This document shows positions 26,273-36,481 of a DNA stretch of 64,000 nt, piece by piece. Each line of letters starts with the position of its first letter. Position 1 is the first letter of the stretch. Origin of the DNA: DOZZ01 sp963792655 (lineage in GTDB: Bacteria > Acidobacteriota > Terriglobia > Bryobacterales > Bryobacteraceae); the NCBI GenBank assembly GCA_963792655.1, contig CAWBWU010000001.1:558001-622000 (forward strand). Direction: 5' to 3'. The notes beneath the pieces were generated by a model that did not search any database, was not told the DNA's origin, and saw only the letters and a list, made by a program, of their open reading frames with translations. A program made the translations under genes and the position numbers.

Positions 26273-27556
26273 GTGATCAAAAGATGGGCGCCCTTGACGC
26301 TGTTTCTGGCGCTCTGCCTGTTGTTCCTGATCCTCAACAAAGGCGCTTACCGCGGGTACTTTCAGGACGATGAGTTCGACAACCTGAGCTGGGGCACACA
26401 GCTCCCTTTTAGCGGATGGTTCGAAGGGCTGATCACGCCAAAGTTTCTTGAAAACAACTTCCGTCCGGTGGGGCATGCGCTGTTCATCTTCGGTGGCAGA
26501 ACGTTCGGTCTCAACTTCCCGCCGTACGTCGCCGTAATTCAATCGCTGCACCTGCTCACAGGGTTGCTGGTGCTGCTGTTGGCGCGCCGTCTGGAAGTTT
26601 CGTGGACAGGCGCATTCGCAGCGACTGCTTTCTTCCTGCTTAACGCCGCTGTGTTCGATGCGGTCTGGAAGCCCATGTACTGCTTCGACGTCTTGTGCGG
26701 GCTCTTCTGCGTTGCAAGCATCTGGTTCTATGCGGGCCGCCACTGGATACTTAGCTTTCTCTGCTTCTGGCTGGCTTACAAGAGCAAAGAGCTGGCCGTG
26801 ATGTTACCGGTGGTGCTTGCCCTCTACGAGTACTTGCTCGGAGAGCGACGATGGCTCAGGCTACTGCCGTTCTTCGGCATTGCATTGTCATTTGGAATTC
26901 AGAGCCGGCTTCACAACACTCACCTCGACGACGCCTACACGTTTCGCTTAACGCTGAGTGCGCTCAAGCAGACAGTGCCGTTCTATGCATCACGCATCCT
27001 TCTGATCCCTTACGCTGGCGCGCTGTTGCTGATCTTGCCGTTCGTAATTCGCGACCGTCGCGTGTGGTGGAGTATTGCCGCTCTGTGCCTCTTCTTCGCA
27101 CCGCTGCTTTTCCTGCCCGGCAGAATCTTCGGAGCGTACTGCTACCTGCCTCTCGCGGTCGGAGCGATCGCGATCGGAGTTGCGGCGTCAAGGGTGCCTG
27201 TTGTGTATTTGACGGCGCTGGCTTCGGTTTGGATTGCGTGGAACATTCGAGATATCCGCATCGAGCGCCACGCAAAGTTAGCGATCGATGCGGGTATTCG
27301 CAACTACTCACAAACCCTGCAGAACTATGCGGCGACCCACCCGGATCCATCGCCGCTGGTTTTCCAAAACCGCCCGCTCCACTTTGAAGCGTGGGGCACG
27401 GACGCAGCAATCCGCTTCGCCTTCCACAAGCCCGACCTGCAGTCTTACTGGTGGGAGTCGCCCGAAGGCGTGCATTTGCGGCAGGAGGGCAAATATACGT
27501 TACTGCTGTGGAACACAGACCTGCGTCAGTTGCAGATACTCGAACACAATCCTTAA
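26273..27556 (+). CDS. Polytopic membrane protein, glycosyltransferase (GT-C)-like
   Basis: About 427 residues starting at GTG 26273, chosen because it directly precedes the first hydrophobic helix; the frame extends far upstream through queC on the other strand, which is a shadow. Around ten transmembrane helices. The first extracytoplasmic loop contains YFQDDEFDNLSWG, an acidic DD/DE pattern like that at the active site of GT-C lipid-linked sugar transferases. The C-terminal 100 residues are soluble. Probable role: transfer of a sugar from a polyprenyl carrier outside the membrane. Exact acceptor unknown. Confidence 0.7.
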   Translation: MIKRWAPLTLFLALCLLFLILNKGAYRGYFQDDEFDNLSWGTQLPFSGWFEGLITPKFLENNFRPVGHALFIFGGRTFGLNFPPYVAVIQSLHLLTGLLVLLLARRLEVSWTGAFAATAFFLLNAAVFDAVWKPMYCFDVLCGLFCVASIWFYAGRHWILSFLCFWLAYKSKELAVMLPVVLALYEYLLGERRWLRLLPFFGIALSFGIQSRLHNTHLDDAYTFRLTLSALKQTVPFYASRILLIPYAGALLLILPFVIRDRRVWWSIAALCLFFAPLLFLPGRIFGAYCYLPLAVGAIAIGVAASRVPVVYLTALASVWIAWNIRDIRIERHAKLAIDAGIRNYSQTLQNYAATHPDPSPLVFQNRPLHFEAWGTDAAIRFAFHKPDLQSYWWESPEGVHLRQEGKYTLLLWNTDLRQLQILEHNP

Positions 27557-27559
27557 TTC

Positions 27560-29011
27560 CTACCGCAGCAAATGCGACGACTGATTCGCGAAGTTCAACA
27601 CTGCACCCGGAAAGATGCCCAGCACCAGCGTGCCGAGCGCAGGCAGAACCAATGCGGCAACGACTGAGAACGACAGCGGTGGCAGCGCGTCCACCGCTTC
27701 ACCCGGCTGTTTCATGTACATCGCGGCGATGATGCGCAGGTAGTAGAACGCGGCCACGGCGCTGTTCAGAACGCCCAGCACCACCAGCCAGCCGAGGTGC
27801 GCCTGCATTGCCGCCTGGAAGATATAGAACTTGCCGAAGAAGCCGCCTGTAAGCGGCACGCCTGCGAGCGACAGCAGAAAGATCGAGAGCATGCCCGCCG
27901 TGAGCGGCTGCTTCTGAGCCAGCCCTGAGAAATCTTCGATTTTGACGAAGCGCTCGCCCCGGCCTGATAAGTGCGCGACGGCGGCAAACGCGCCGGCGTT
28001 CATGCACGCGTAGGCAGCGAGGTAGAACATCGCCGCAGCCACGCCCGTGCTCGATTGCGATGCCAGCGCCACCAGAACATAACCGGCGTGTGCCACGGAG
28101 CTGTAGCCGAGCATGCGTTTCACGTTCGCTTGCCACAAAGCCGCAAAGTTGCCGATGGTCATCGAGAGCAGCGCCGAAACCCACACCAGCGGACCCCAAT
28201 CGGCGCCCAGCCCAATAAATGCAGTGAGAAACACGCGCAAAAAGATTGCGAACGCAGCGGCCTTCGGACCTGCCGACAAGAATGCCGAAATGGGTGACGG
28301 TGCGCCCTGATAGACATCCGGCGCCCAGACTTGAAACGGTGCACCCGATACTTTGAAGGCCAGGCCGACGAAGATCAACGCGGCCGCTGCACCGATGAGT
28401 AACCCAGAGGCGTCGCCGCGCGCGCCAATTGCATTGTGCACCGCCGCCAGATTGGTCGAGCCTGTGATGCCGTAGACCAGCGCGACGCCATAGAGCAGAA
28501 AGGCTGTCGCGAACGAGCCGAGCAGAAAGTATTTGATGGCTGCTTCGTTCGCGCGCTTGTCATCGCGCAAGTAGCCGGCCAGCACGTACGAGGCGATGGA
28601 AGAGATCTCGAGGCCGATGAAGATCATGATCAGATCCGCGGCGCCCGCCATCAGACACTGCCCGACGAGCGAGAACAGAATCAACGCGTGATACTCGCCT
28701 GCATCGGCGCGCTCGCGATCGAGAAAACGATACGACGCGAACACCGTAAATACGCCAACCGCCAACACCAGCACGCGGAAGAATGTAGAGAAGCCGTCCA
28801 CCACCAGCAGCTTCGAGAACGCGTCCCCCGGATAGAACCCCGCGTATACCGAAGCGGCGATCGCCGCAAAGATCGATAGCAGCGAAAGCGTTCCGAATAG
28901 ATGCCGCCACCGCCCGCGCGCGACCGCATCCACCACCATCAATAACGTTCCGGCGGCACTCAGGATCGTCTCCGGCAGGAACCGGATCATGTCCGCGGGG
29001 TCGGGCCACAT
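27560..29011 (-). CDS. nuoN: NADH-quinone oxidoreductase subunit N
   Basis: About 483 residues, fourteen or so membrane helices, Mrp-antiporter-like proton-pumping subunit of complex I. Family features include SLVGQCLMAGAADLIMIFIGLEISSIASYVLAG, FLLGSFATAFLLYGVALVYG and a Lys/His-containing helix pattern (FKVSGAPFQVWAPDVYQGAPSPI). The start may be 29011, one base after the nuoM stop, or 29023 within nuoM. It is the last gene of the nuo cluster; queuing convergent with the membrane protein at 26273-27556, leaving only a few bases between stops. Confidence 0.95.
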   Translation of the reverse strand: MWPDPADMIRFLPETILSAAGTLLMVVDAVARGRWRHLFGTLSLLSIFAAIAASVYAGFYPGDAFSKLLVVDGFSTFFRVLVLAVGVFTVFASYRFLDRERADAGEYHALILFSLVGQCLMAGAADLIMIFIGLEISSIASYVLAGYLRDDKRANEAAIKYFLLGSFATAFLLYGVALVYGITGSTNLAAVHNAIGARGDASGLLIGAAAALIFVGLAFKVSGAPFQVWAPDVYQGAPSPISAFLSAGPKAAAFAIFLRVFLTAFIGLGADWGPLVWVSALLSMTIGNFAALWQANVKRMLGYSSVAHAGYVLVALASQSSTGVAAAMFYLAAYACMNAGAFAAVAHLSGRGERFVKIEDFSGLAQKQPLTAGMLSIFLLSLAGVPLTGGFFGKFYIFQAAMQAHLGWLVVLGVLNSAVAAFYYLRIIAAMYMKQPGEAVDALPPLSFSVVAALVLPALGTLVLGIFPGAVLNFANQSSHLLR

Positions 29012-29012
29012 G

Positions 29013-30548
29013 TTAGCGCCCATCGTGCAACTCCATCGGCGCTGCCTGTACAGGCGAAGCTTGAACGTGCAACGGGATGCTGCTGTTGCTCTGATCGAGC
29101 AGGCGCTGCGCCGTAGCGGCGATCGGATTCAACACGGGCGCGGTGTAAACGCCCAGAATGCACATCAGCAGCACGAGCGGCGTCACGAGCATCCACTCGC
29201 GCGGCCGCAGATCTGCGAAGCCTTGTGTCTGGTCGTTCGCGGGCCCGAAGAACACGCGCTGGTACATCCACAACATATAAGCGGCGGAGAGGATCACGCC
29301 GATGGTCGCGAACACAGCCAGGCGGAAGTGGGCCGTTGCAGCGCCCTGCAGCACTAAATATTCACCCACGAAATTGTTCAAGCTGGGAAGGCCCATGCTG
29401 GCGAGCGAGGCAATCAGGAATGCGGCAGAGAGCCAGGGCGCTACGCGTGCAATGCCGCCGAACGCCGTGATCTCCTGCGATCCGCGCCGTTCTTCCAGCA
29501 TGCCGGCCATGACGAACAGCGCGCCGGTCGAGATGCCGTGATTGATCATCTGATACACCGCGCCATCGAGCCCGAGCTGCGTGAACGAAAAGATACCGAG
29601 CACTACGAAGCCGAGATGGCTCAACGAGGAATACGCAATCAGTGTCTTGAAGTTAGGCTGGATCAACGCGAGCAGCGCGCCATACAAAATTCCGATCACC
29701 GCCAGGACCAATATCCAGGACGCGCATTGCCGCGAAGCATTGGGAAACAGCGGCAGACAAAAACGAATCACGCCAAGCGCGCCCATTTTCACCATCAAGG
29801 CGGAGAGGAACATCGTTGCGGCAGGCGGCGCTTGCGTGTAAGTTTCGGGCAGCCAGCTATGCAGCGGGAACAACGGTATCTTCACTGCGAATGCGGCGAA
29901 GAAAGCCAGGAACAGCAGCAACTCTTCATTGGCCGAGAACGACAAGCGTCCGCTGCCGATCATGTCGAGCACTGCTGGATAGTCGAGTGTGCCGGCGCGC
30001 GTATAGAGATAGGCCAAGCCTGCGAGCATCAACAATGAGCCCGTCAGCGTATACAGGAAGAACTTGATCGCGGACTGAACGCGCCGCTCGCCGCCCCACA
30101 CGCCGACCATCAGGTACATCGGCACCAGCGTGACTTCGAAGAAAACGTAGAACAGAAAAATATCGAACGCGGAGAAGACGCCGATCAGTCCGAACTCCAG
30201 CAGCAGAATCAGCGCGTAAAATTCATTCGCGCGCGTTTTGATCTGCCGCGCGGAGAGTGCGATGCCCACCGGTGTGAGCAGCGCGGTCAATACGACTAAC
30301 CACAGGTTGATGCCATCGAGCGCCACGTGATAGTGCACGTTGGGAGAAGCGACCCACAACAGATCGGTTTCGAACTGACGCGTACCTGCCGCGTTGAACT
30401 GGAACGCGATCGCAGCCGCCAGCGCGAGCGCCGCGAGCGAGATGGTCAGCGCAAAGCCATGCGCCACATTGGGCTTCGATTTAGGAAGTAGCAGCGCGGC
30501 CACAAAGCCCGCGAGCGGCAACAACAACAACAGGTTCAGCAGGTTCAA
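29013..30548 (-). CDS. nuoM: NADH-quinone oxidoreductase subunit M
   Basis: A 511-residue proton-pumping subunit. Hallmarks: FEVTLVPMYLMVGVWGGERRVQSAIKFFLYT (with the conserved Glu of helix 5), PLFPLHSWLPETYTQAPPAATMFLSALMVKMGALGVIRF and SSLSHLGFVVLGIF. Fourteen helices are expected and consistent. The start overlaps the nuoL stop by four bases. No defects seen. Confidence 0.96.
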   Translation of the reverse strand: MNLLNLLLLLPLAGFVAALLLPKSKPNVAHGFALTISLAALALAAAIAFQFNAAGTRQFETDLLWVASPNVHYHVALDGINLWLVVLTALLTPVGIALSARQIKTRANEFYALILLLEFGLIGVFSAFDIFLFYVFFEVTLVPMYLMVGVWGGERRVQSAIKFFLYTLTGSLLMLAGLAYLYTRAGTLDYPAVLDMIGSGRLSFSANEELLLFLAFFAAFAVKIPLFPLHSWLPETYTQAPPAATMFLSALMVKMGALGVIRFCLPLFPNASRQCASWILVLAVIGILYGALLALIQPNFKTLIAYSSLSHLGFVVLGIFSFTQLGLDGAVYQMINHGISTGALFVMAGMLEERRGSQEITAFGGIARVAPWLSAAFLIASLASMGLPSLNNFVGEYLVLQGAATAHFRLAVFATIGVILSAAYMLWMYQRVFFGPANDQTQGFADLRPREWMLVTPLVLLMCILGVYTAPVLNPIAATAQRLLDQSNSSIPLHVQASPVQAAPMELHDGR

Positions 30549-32392
30549 CGCGTGCCCGCCTCTCGCATGAACGTCATCGCTACCAACAACAGCACGCTCC
30601 CAAATACCACCCAGCTCGCATAACTGCGCACACTGCCCGATTGCAGGTTTTTCAAGACGCCGCCGAAGCTGCGCACCTGAGAACCTACGCCATCAACAAT
30701 ATTTCCGATTACGCTCTGATCGATGCCGCGCCACAGAATCCACCGCGAGCCCTGCACCACCGGCCGCACTACGGCAGCCGAGTAAACTTCATCCACGTAG
30801 TATTTGTTCTCGACCAGCGTGTGTAGCGGCCCGAGCGCACGCGCAACAGAATTGGCCGACTGCGGGCGCGCGACATACATGACGAACGCCAGCAGAATGC
30901 CGAGCAGCCCCGCCGCGACGGAGATCGCCATCAGCATCATGTTTTCTCGCTCTTCGCCCACCGGGAACATTGCGTTCAGATACTGCGGCACATTGAAGAC
31001 GTAGCCGCCCACGACCGAGAGGATGGCCAGAATCATCAGCGGTCCCGTCATCGACAGCGGCGATTCGTGAGGATGCGCGGTGCCGCGATACTCGCCGAAG
31101 AACGTCATGAAGATGGCGCGGAACACATAGAACGCGGTCATGCCCGCGGTGATGACGCCGAGCGCGTACATCCAGGGTGCGTGATGATATGCGGCGATCA
31201 GGATCGCGTCTTTACTGTAGAAACCCGACAAGAAGGGAAAGCCCGCGATGGCCAGACCGGCGCAAAGCAAGGTCACGAAAGTGATCGGTGTCTTACGGCG
31301 CAATCCGCCCATCTGGCGCATATCCTGTTCGCCCGCACACGCATGAATCACGCTTCCGGCTCCAAGAAACAAGAGCGCTTTGAAGAATGCATGCGTCACC
31401 AGATGATAAATACCCGCCGAGAACGCGCCCACGCCTGCGGCCAGAAACATATAGCCGAGCTGCGAGACGGTGGAGTACGCGAAAACTTTTTTAATATCGT
31501 TCTGTGCCAGACCGATGGTCGCGGCAAATACGAGAGTGAAGAGCCCGATCACCGCGACGACTTCCATCGCGGCGGGCGCGTGCACAAAGATCACCGAGGC
31601 TCGGGCAATCAGGTAGACTCCAGCCGTCACCATGGTCGCGGCATGGATGAGAGCCGACACGGGAGTAGGACCTTCCATCGCATCGGGCAGCCACACATAG
31701 AGCGGAAACTGTGCCGACTTACCGCATGCGCCAAGCAGCAATAACAGCGCGATCGTAGTCAGCGTATTCGCGGGTGCACCTGGGGCGGCACTGAAGACTT
31801 TTGCGAAGTCGAGCGAACCAAAGGCGTTCACCATCAGGAACATCGCGAGCAAAAAGCCGAAGTCGCCAATGCGGTTCACGATGAACGCTTTGTTGCCCGC
31901 ATCGGTTGCGCTCTTGCGCGTGAAGGTGAACCCGATCAGCAGATAACTACACAGCCCAACGCCTTCCCAGCCGACGAACAGCAACAGGAAGTTGCGCGCC
32001 AGCACCAGCGTGAGCATGAAGAACATGAACAGATTCAGGTACGCAAAGAAGCGCGAGTAGCCTTCTTCGTGAGCCATGTAGCCGGCCGAGTAGATGTGGA
32101 TCAGCGATCCCACCCCGGTGATGACCAGCAGCATGATCGCGGTGAGGCGATCGACTCCGAAATCGACGCCAACTTGAAATGGTCCGGCGCTGATCCAATT
32201 GAAGTAGTGTTCGACCGAGCCGGCATCGACTGCCGCGCTCATCGACCATACGCGCAGCACCCAGGCGAAAGCCGCGAGCACACTGCCGATGCCAATGACG
32301 TTCACCAGCACCTTCGGCAGCTTACGGCCGAAGAGTCCATTGATAAGAAAACCCGCGAAGGGCAGGGCGGGGATCAACCAGAGGTTCAGCAT
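30545..32392 (-). CDS. nuoL: NADH-quinone oxidoreductase subunit L
   Basis: A 615-residue membrane subunit, the distal proton pump of complex I with the long lateral helix at its C-terminus. Recognised by GWEGVGLCSYLLIGFTF, KAFIVNRIGDFGFLLAMF, PLYVWLPDAMEGPTPVSALIHAATMVTAGVYL and STVSQLGYMFLAAGVG. Length is normal for the family. It begins one base after nuoK ends and is coupled to nuoM by a four-base overlap. Confidence 0.97.
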   Translation of the reverse strand: MLNLWLIPALPFAGFLINGLFGRKLPKVLVNVIGIGSVLAAFAWVLRVWSMSAAVDAGSVEHYFNWISAGPFQVGVDFGVDRLTAIMLLVITGVGSLIHIYSAGYMAHEEGYSRFFAYLNLFMFFMLTLVLARNFLLLFVGWEGVGLCSYLLIGFTFTRKSATDAGNKAFIVNRIGDFGFLLAMFLMVNAFGSLDFAKVFSAAPGAPANTLTTIALLLLLGACGKSAQFPLYVWLPDAMEGPTPVSALIHAATMVTAGVYLIARASVIFVHAPAAMEVVAVIGLFTLVFAATIGLAQNDIKKVFAYSTVSQLGYMFLAAGVGAFSAGIYHLVTHAFFKALLFLGAGSVIHACAGEQDMRQMGGLRRKTPITFVTLLCAGLAIAGFPFLSGFYSKDAILIAAYHHAPWMYALGVITAGMTAFYVFRAIFMTFFGEYRGTAHPHESPLSMTGPLMILAILSVVGGYVFNVPQYLNAMFPVGEERENMMLMAISVAAGLLGILLAFVMYVARPQSANSVARALGPLHTLVENKYYVDEVYSAAVVRPVVQGSRWILWRGIDQSVIGNIVDGVGSQVRSFGGVLKNLQSGSVRSYASWVVFGSVLLLVAMTFMREAGTR

Positions 32393-32393
32393 G

Positions 32394-32705
32394 TCAATTT
32401 TTCATCGAGCTGACCTGATCGATGTTCAGTGTGCCGCGATTCTTATAGACGGTCAGGATAATGGCCAGGCCCACCGCTGCTTCCGCGGCCGCGACCACCA
32501 TCACGAAGAACGTGAACAGATGGCCGTTGACCTGACGCAGGTGATAGGCAAAGGCGACAAAGCTCAGGTTCACGGCGTTGAGCATCAGCTCAATCGACAT
32601 GAAGATAGTAATGATGTTGCGGCGAAACAGAAACCCGCAGATGCCGAGCGAAAACAGAATCACGCTGAGGATCAGGTACCAGCTCAGCGGCACGCCGTTG
32701 CCCAT
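32394..32705 (-). CDS. nuoK: NADH-quinone oxidoreductase subunit K
   Basis: A 103-residue three-helix subunit. The conserved Glu in helix 2 (MSIELMLNAVNL) and the second Glu in helix 3 (AAAEAAVGLAIILTVY) are present; both are needed for proton transfer in the family. The start shares one base with the nuoJ stop. Confidence 0.96.
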   Translation of the reverse strand: MGNGVPLSWYLILSVILFSLGICGFLFRRNIITIFMSIELMLNAVNLSFVAFAYHLRQVNGHLFTFFVMVVAAAEAAVGLAIILTVYKNRGTLNIDQVSSMKN

Positions 32706-33205
32706 CAGTCGATCTCCTTGCGCGCCAAAACCACAGCGCCCAGGATGGCGATCAGAATCAGAACCGAGATGATTTCAAAAGGCAGCAGGTAGGACGTGAA
32801 CAGCGCGCGGCCAATGTTCTGCGCAGACCCGCCGGTGTAGTGTCCGAACATCACGGGCACCGCGCCGCTGAAATGCCGCAGCACCAGGAAAGACATAATG
32901 GCGGCGAACGCCAGCACGGACGGAATGCCCAGAATTTTGGCCGAGAGCGAGACGCCTTCGTGCGTCTCCGCGCCGGTATTCAGCAGCATGATGACGAACA
33001 CGAACAGCACCATGATCGCTCCCGCGTAGACGATGATCTGCGCCATGGCAATGAACTCAGCACCAAGCAGCAGATAGAGAATCGCGAGTGAGCCCATCAC
33101 ACCGATCAGCGACAGTGCGCTTGAGATCGGATGTGTCTGCACGACGACGTTGATCGCACAGGCGACGGCCATGATCGCGAAGATGAGAAAGAAGATCAGG
33201 TCCAT
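32705..33205 (-). CDS. nuoJ: NADH-quinone oxidoreductase subunit J
   Basis: A 166-residue subunit with five membrane helices. The family feature LIGVMGSLAILYLLLGAEFIAMAQIIVYAGAIMVLFVFVIMLL (helix 2-3 with the pi-bulge region) is clear. It sits only a few bases after nuoH; in the standard bacterial order nuoI would lie between them, and it is missing here. Confidence 0.95.
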   Translation of the reverse strand: MDLIFFLIFAIMAVACAINVVVQTHPISSALSLIGVMGSLAILYLLLGAEFIAMAQIIVYAGAIMVLFVFVIMLLNTGAETHEGVSLSAKILGIPSVLAFAAIMSFLVLRHFSGAVPVMFGHYTGGSAQNIGRALFTSYLLPFEIISVLILIAILGAVVLARKEID

Positions 33206-33208
33206 GGC

Positions 33209-34396
33209 TTAAGTCAGCGCAATCACGAAGGCGGTTATCAGCAGATTCAACAGCGCGGCAGGGAACAGAAACTTCCACGCGAAGCTCATCAACTGGTCGT
33301 AACGGAAACGGGGCAGCGTCGCGCGCACCCAGATGAATACGAAGAGCAGAAAGCCCGTCTTTGCCACAAACCAGAACAGTGGGATCAACACCGGCTGCAA
33401 CAGGGGCACGAGGAACAATACGGCCAACCCGAAACAGACCAGGCCAACGATCGGCAACGTGATGCGATCGAGCGGCCGCGCGGGGTTGATGCCGTGGAAG
33501 ATCGCGATCAAGCCGATCAACGCGAGCAGAACAACCGGCACCAGGTTCGAACCATACTGCACCGGGAACAGCGGCTGCCATCCACCGAGGAAAAGCGTTG
33601 TGGTCACGGCCGTGATGGTCACCATGTTGGCGTACTCGGCCATGAAGAACGACGCGAACTTCATGCTGCTGTATTCGGTATGAAAGCCGGCAACCAGCTC
33701 GTTCTCCGCCTCAGGCAGATCGAACGGTACGCGATTCGTTTCAGCGAATGCGGCAATCAGAAAGATGATGAAGCTGAAGATCTGCGGGAACGGGCCCTGC
33801 ACAATGTTCCAGCGCGGGAAAAAGCCAAACGCGAAGCCGCCCTGGTTCTCGACAATTTGACGCAGGCTCAACGTGCCGGCGAGCAACAACGGCGCGGCGA
33901 TCGCGAGACTCAACGGCAATTCATAGCTGATCATCTGCGCGGAACTGCGCAGCCCGCCGAGCAAACTGTACTTGTTGTTTGAAGACCAACCCGCGAGCGC
34001 AATACCGTAGACGCCGAGCGAACTGATCGCGAGCGGCAGCAGGATGCCGACGTTCAGATCGGTCAACTGCATCCACGTTTGATGTCCGAAGATCGTGACC
34101 TGCCCGCCGAACGGAATCACGCAAATAGAGACGAGCGCCATCGAGACCGCAAGAAACGGCGCGAGGAAGTAAAAGAACGTGTTGACGTAAGAGGGTGAAA
34201 GATCTTCCTTGGTGAAGAGCTTGATCACGTCTGCCAGCGGTTGCAGTAAACCATGCGGACCAACGCGCGAGGGACCGATGCGCACCTGCACGTGTGCGAT
34301 CACCTTGCGCTCGATCCATTGCAGGTACGCAAGCGTAGTCAGCAGCGCGCCGGCGACAATCGCGGCCTTGATAATGCTGATAATCAGGAATTCCAT
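33209..34396 (-). CDS. nuoH: NADH-quinone oxidoreductase subunit H
   Basis: A 395-residue membrane subunit that forms the quinone-access chamber with NuoB and NuoD. Conserved blocks: ERKVIAHVQVRIGPSRVGPHGLLQPLADVIKLFTKED, GLRSSAQMISYELPLSLA and ETNRVPFDLPEAENELVAGFHTEYSSMKFASFFMAEY. Slightly long for the family because of a loop after the fourth helix. Starts one base after the nuoG stop; followed directly by nuoJ. Confidence 0.96.
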   Translation of the reverse strand: MEFLIISIIKAAIVAGALLTTLAYLQWIERKVIAHVQVRIGPSRVGPHGLLQPLADVIKLFTKEDLSPSYVNTFFYFLAPFLAVSMALVSICVIPFGGQVTIFGHQTWMQLTDLNVGILLPLAISSLGVYGIALAGWSSNNKYSLLGGLRSSAQMISYELPLSLAIAAPLLLAGTLSLRQIVENQGGFAFGFFPRWNIVQGPFPQIFSFIIFLIAAFAETNRVPFDLPEAENELVAGFHTEYSSMKFASFFMAEYANMVTITAVTTTLFLGGWQPLFPVQYGSNLVPVVLLALIGLIAIFHGINPARPLDRITLPIVGLVCFGLAVLFLVPLLQPVLIPLFWFVAKTGFLLFVFIWVRATLPRFRYDQLMSFAWKFLFPAALLNLLITAFVIALT

Positions 34397-36473
34397 TTAG
34401 GAGCGGACGAGATCCTTCTCGATGACGGAATCCAGTATTTTACAATAGTGCCCCAGCGTGCCCGAGGTGAACAGGTTGTCGTGCGATGACTGAATCCACT
34501 CGGGATGATTTTCGATAGCGATCCGGCCGTTGACCGGCATGGTCATCGCCGCGCCGCCAGTTGTCAGCACCGGGAGCGACACACCGTAGCCGTGAACCTT
34601 GGCGCGGATCTCTTCAAAGACTTTGTCCGAGACCCAGGGGCCGACGGTTGCGGCGAGCCCCATCTCGCGAGCGATGAGGCCGATGATTTCGAGGTCAGGC
34701 TTCGTCCCCATGATGCTGATAGCTTTTTTCAGCTTCTGCACTTCGCCGCAGACGTTGGTCACGGTGCCGTTCTTCTCATACGCCGAAGCGGCGGGCAGCA
34801 CCACATCCGCTTGCTTCGCGGTTGCCGTAAGAAACAGGTCCTGCACGACGACGAAGGGCTTGCCGGTAAGTTGGCGTTGCTCCAGCGGATTCGCGCCGAC
34901 AATCCATAACGCCGCCAGATCCGCACCGAGCATTTGCTCGACGCTCAACCCCTTGGCAGCCGCGGACTCGAAGCCGGGTAACAGATCGGGGTGCAAGCCC
35001 ATGTCGAGTGCGCCGCGAGAGTTTGAATAATCCAACAGCGCGCAGTACTTGACCGGGAACCCGAGCGACTCGCCGAACTCCACCAGCTTGCGTAGCGCAT
35101 CGCCTTTGACTGAATCGCCGAACACGATCAAGAGCTCGGATTCGGTTGCCAGGCTCGCGCGCACATCACCGAGCGCTTCGACTTCGCTGCCCCGAACGGC
35201 GCGCACTGACTTCGTGGCGATCTTGTCTTCACGGACTGCGTTTGCAGTCACGGTGTAGACATGAGCCGCATGGTGGCGCACGTTCGCACGAATCTGAAAA
35301 GCAAGCAGCGGCTGTTCAAGCGAGAGGTCGGCGCCGACGATCAGGACGGCCTTCGATTTGTCAAAATCGTCCGTGGTCGCGAGCTTGCCCGTCTTCCCTG
35401 ACAAGCTGTCGAGCAGCGTAACCACATCGCCCGTGCGGTGATGATCGATGTTCGCGGTGCCCAGAGCCTGCCGTGCGAACTTCTGCAGATAGTAGTTCTC
35501 TTCGTTGGTGGTCCGGTTCGAGCCGATGACGCCGAACTGTCCGCCCGCTGCTTTCACTTCCGCAAACTTCTTCGCGACGACGCTCAGCGCCTCAGACCAG
35601 GAAGCTTCCTGCAACTGACCGTTAACGCGGATCAGCGGTGCTTGCAAGCGTTCGGGGTGATTGGTGAAATCGAATCCATAGCGGCCCTTCACACAAAGGA
35701 ACTCGCCGTTGATGCCGGAACGATCGCGATTGTTGCCGCGCGTGATGACGTCGTTGCGAACGCCAAGAGTCGTCTTGCAGCCGTTCGAACAATGGGTGCA
35801 GATGGTGCCGACGTGTTCCATCTCCCAGGGCCGCGTCTTGTAACGGTAAGGTCCGCTGGTGAGCGCGCCGACGGGGCAGATGTCGATGCACATACCGCAC
35901 TCGTCGCACTCCAGATGGTCTTCTTTGTTCGGCGCGATTTCAGAGACCGCGCCGCGATTCACGATGCCTAAAGCGCCGACGCCCATGCCTTCGTTGCAAA
36001 CTCGCACGCAGCGGAAACACAGAATGCAGCGCGGCGCATCGTAGAACACCACGGGCGACCACTGCTGCTCATCGCGATGCAGCTTGGCTTCAGTGAAACG
36101 GCTCTCGCCCGCGCCGTAGCGGAACACCATGTCCTGCAGTTCGCACTCGCCGCCTTTGTCGCACACCGGGCAATCGAGCGGATGGTTCGTCAACAGAAAT
36201 TCGAGCGTGGACTTGCGCGTAGCTGCAACCTGCGCGAGTTTCGGTGCGCACGATCATGCCTTCCGCCACAGGCGTGGTGCAAGCAGCCTGCATCTTCGGC
36301 GCCTTCTCGATCTCGACGAGGCACATGCGGCAGGCAGCCTGCAGCGAGTAGCCTTCGTAGTAGCAGAAGGCCGGGATCTCGATCCCGTTCTGGCGCGCCG
36401 CCTCGATCAGCAGCGTGCCAGGCGCGGCCTGCACTGCTCTGCCATCGATCGTCAGGTTTACTGGATCAGCCAT
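34397..36473 (-). CDS. nuoG: NADH-quinone oxidoreductase subunit G, one-base frameshift
   Basis: About 690 residues. The N-terminal 2Fe-2S ferredoxin part (LTIDGRAVQAAPGTLLIEAA; CYYEGYSLQAACRMC) runs from ATG 36473 to about 36240, where the frame changes; the rest (TNHPLDCPVCDKGGECELQD, CILCFRCVRVC, CDECGMCIDICP, CTHCSNGCKT, then a molybdopterin-oxidoreductase-like domain) is in the next frame. One surplus base near 36234-36242 explains it. The subunit holds several iron-sulfur clusters in the peripheral arm and passes electrons from NuoE/F towards NuoI, which is not encoded here. Confidence 0.9.
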
Positions 36474-36481
36474 TGATGTTT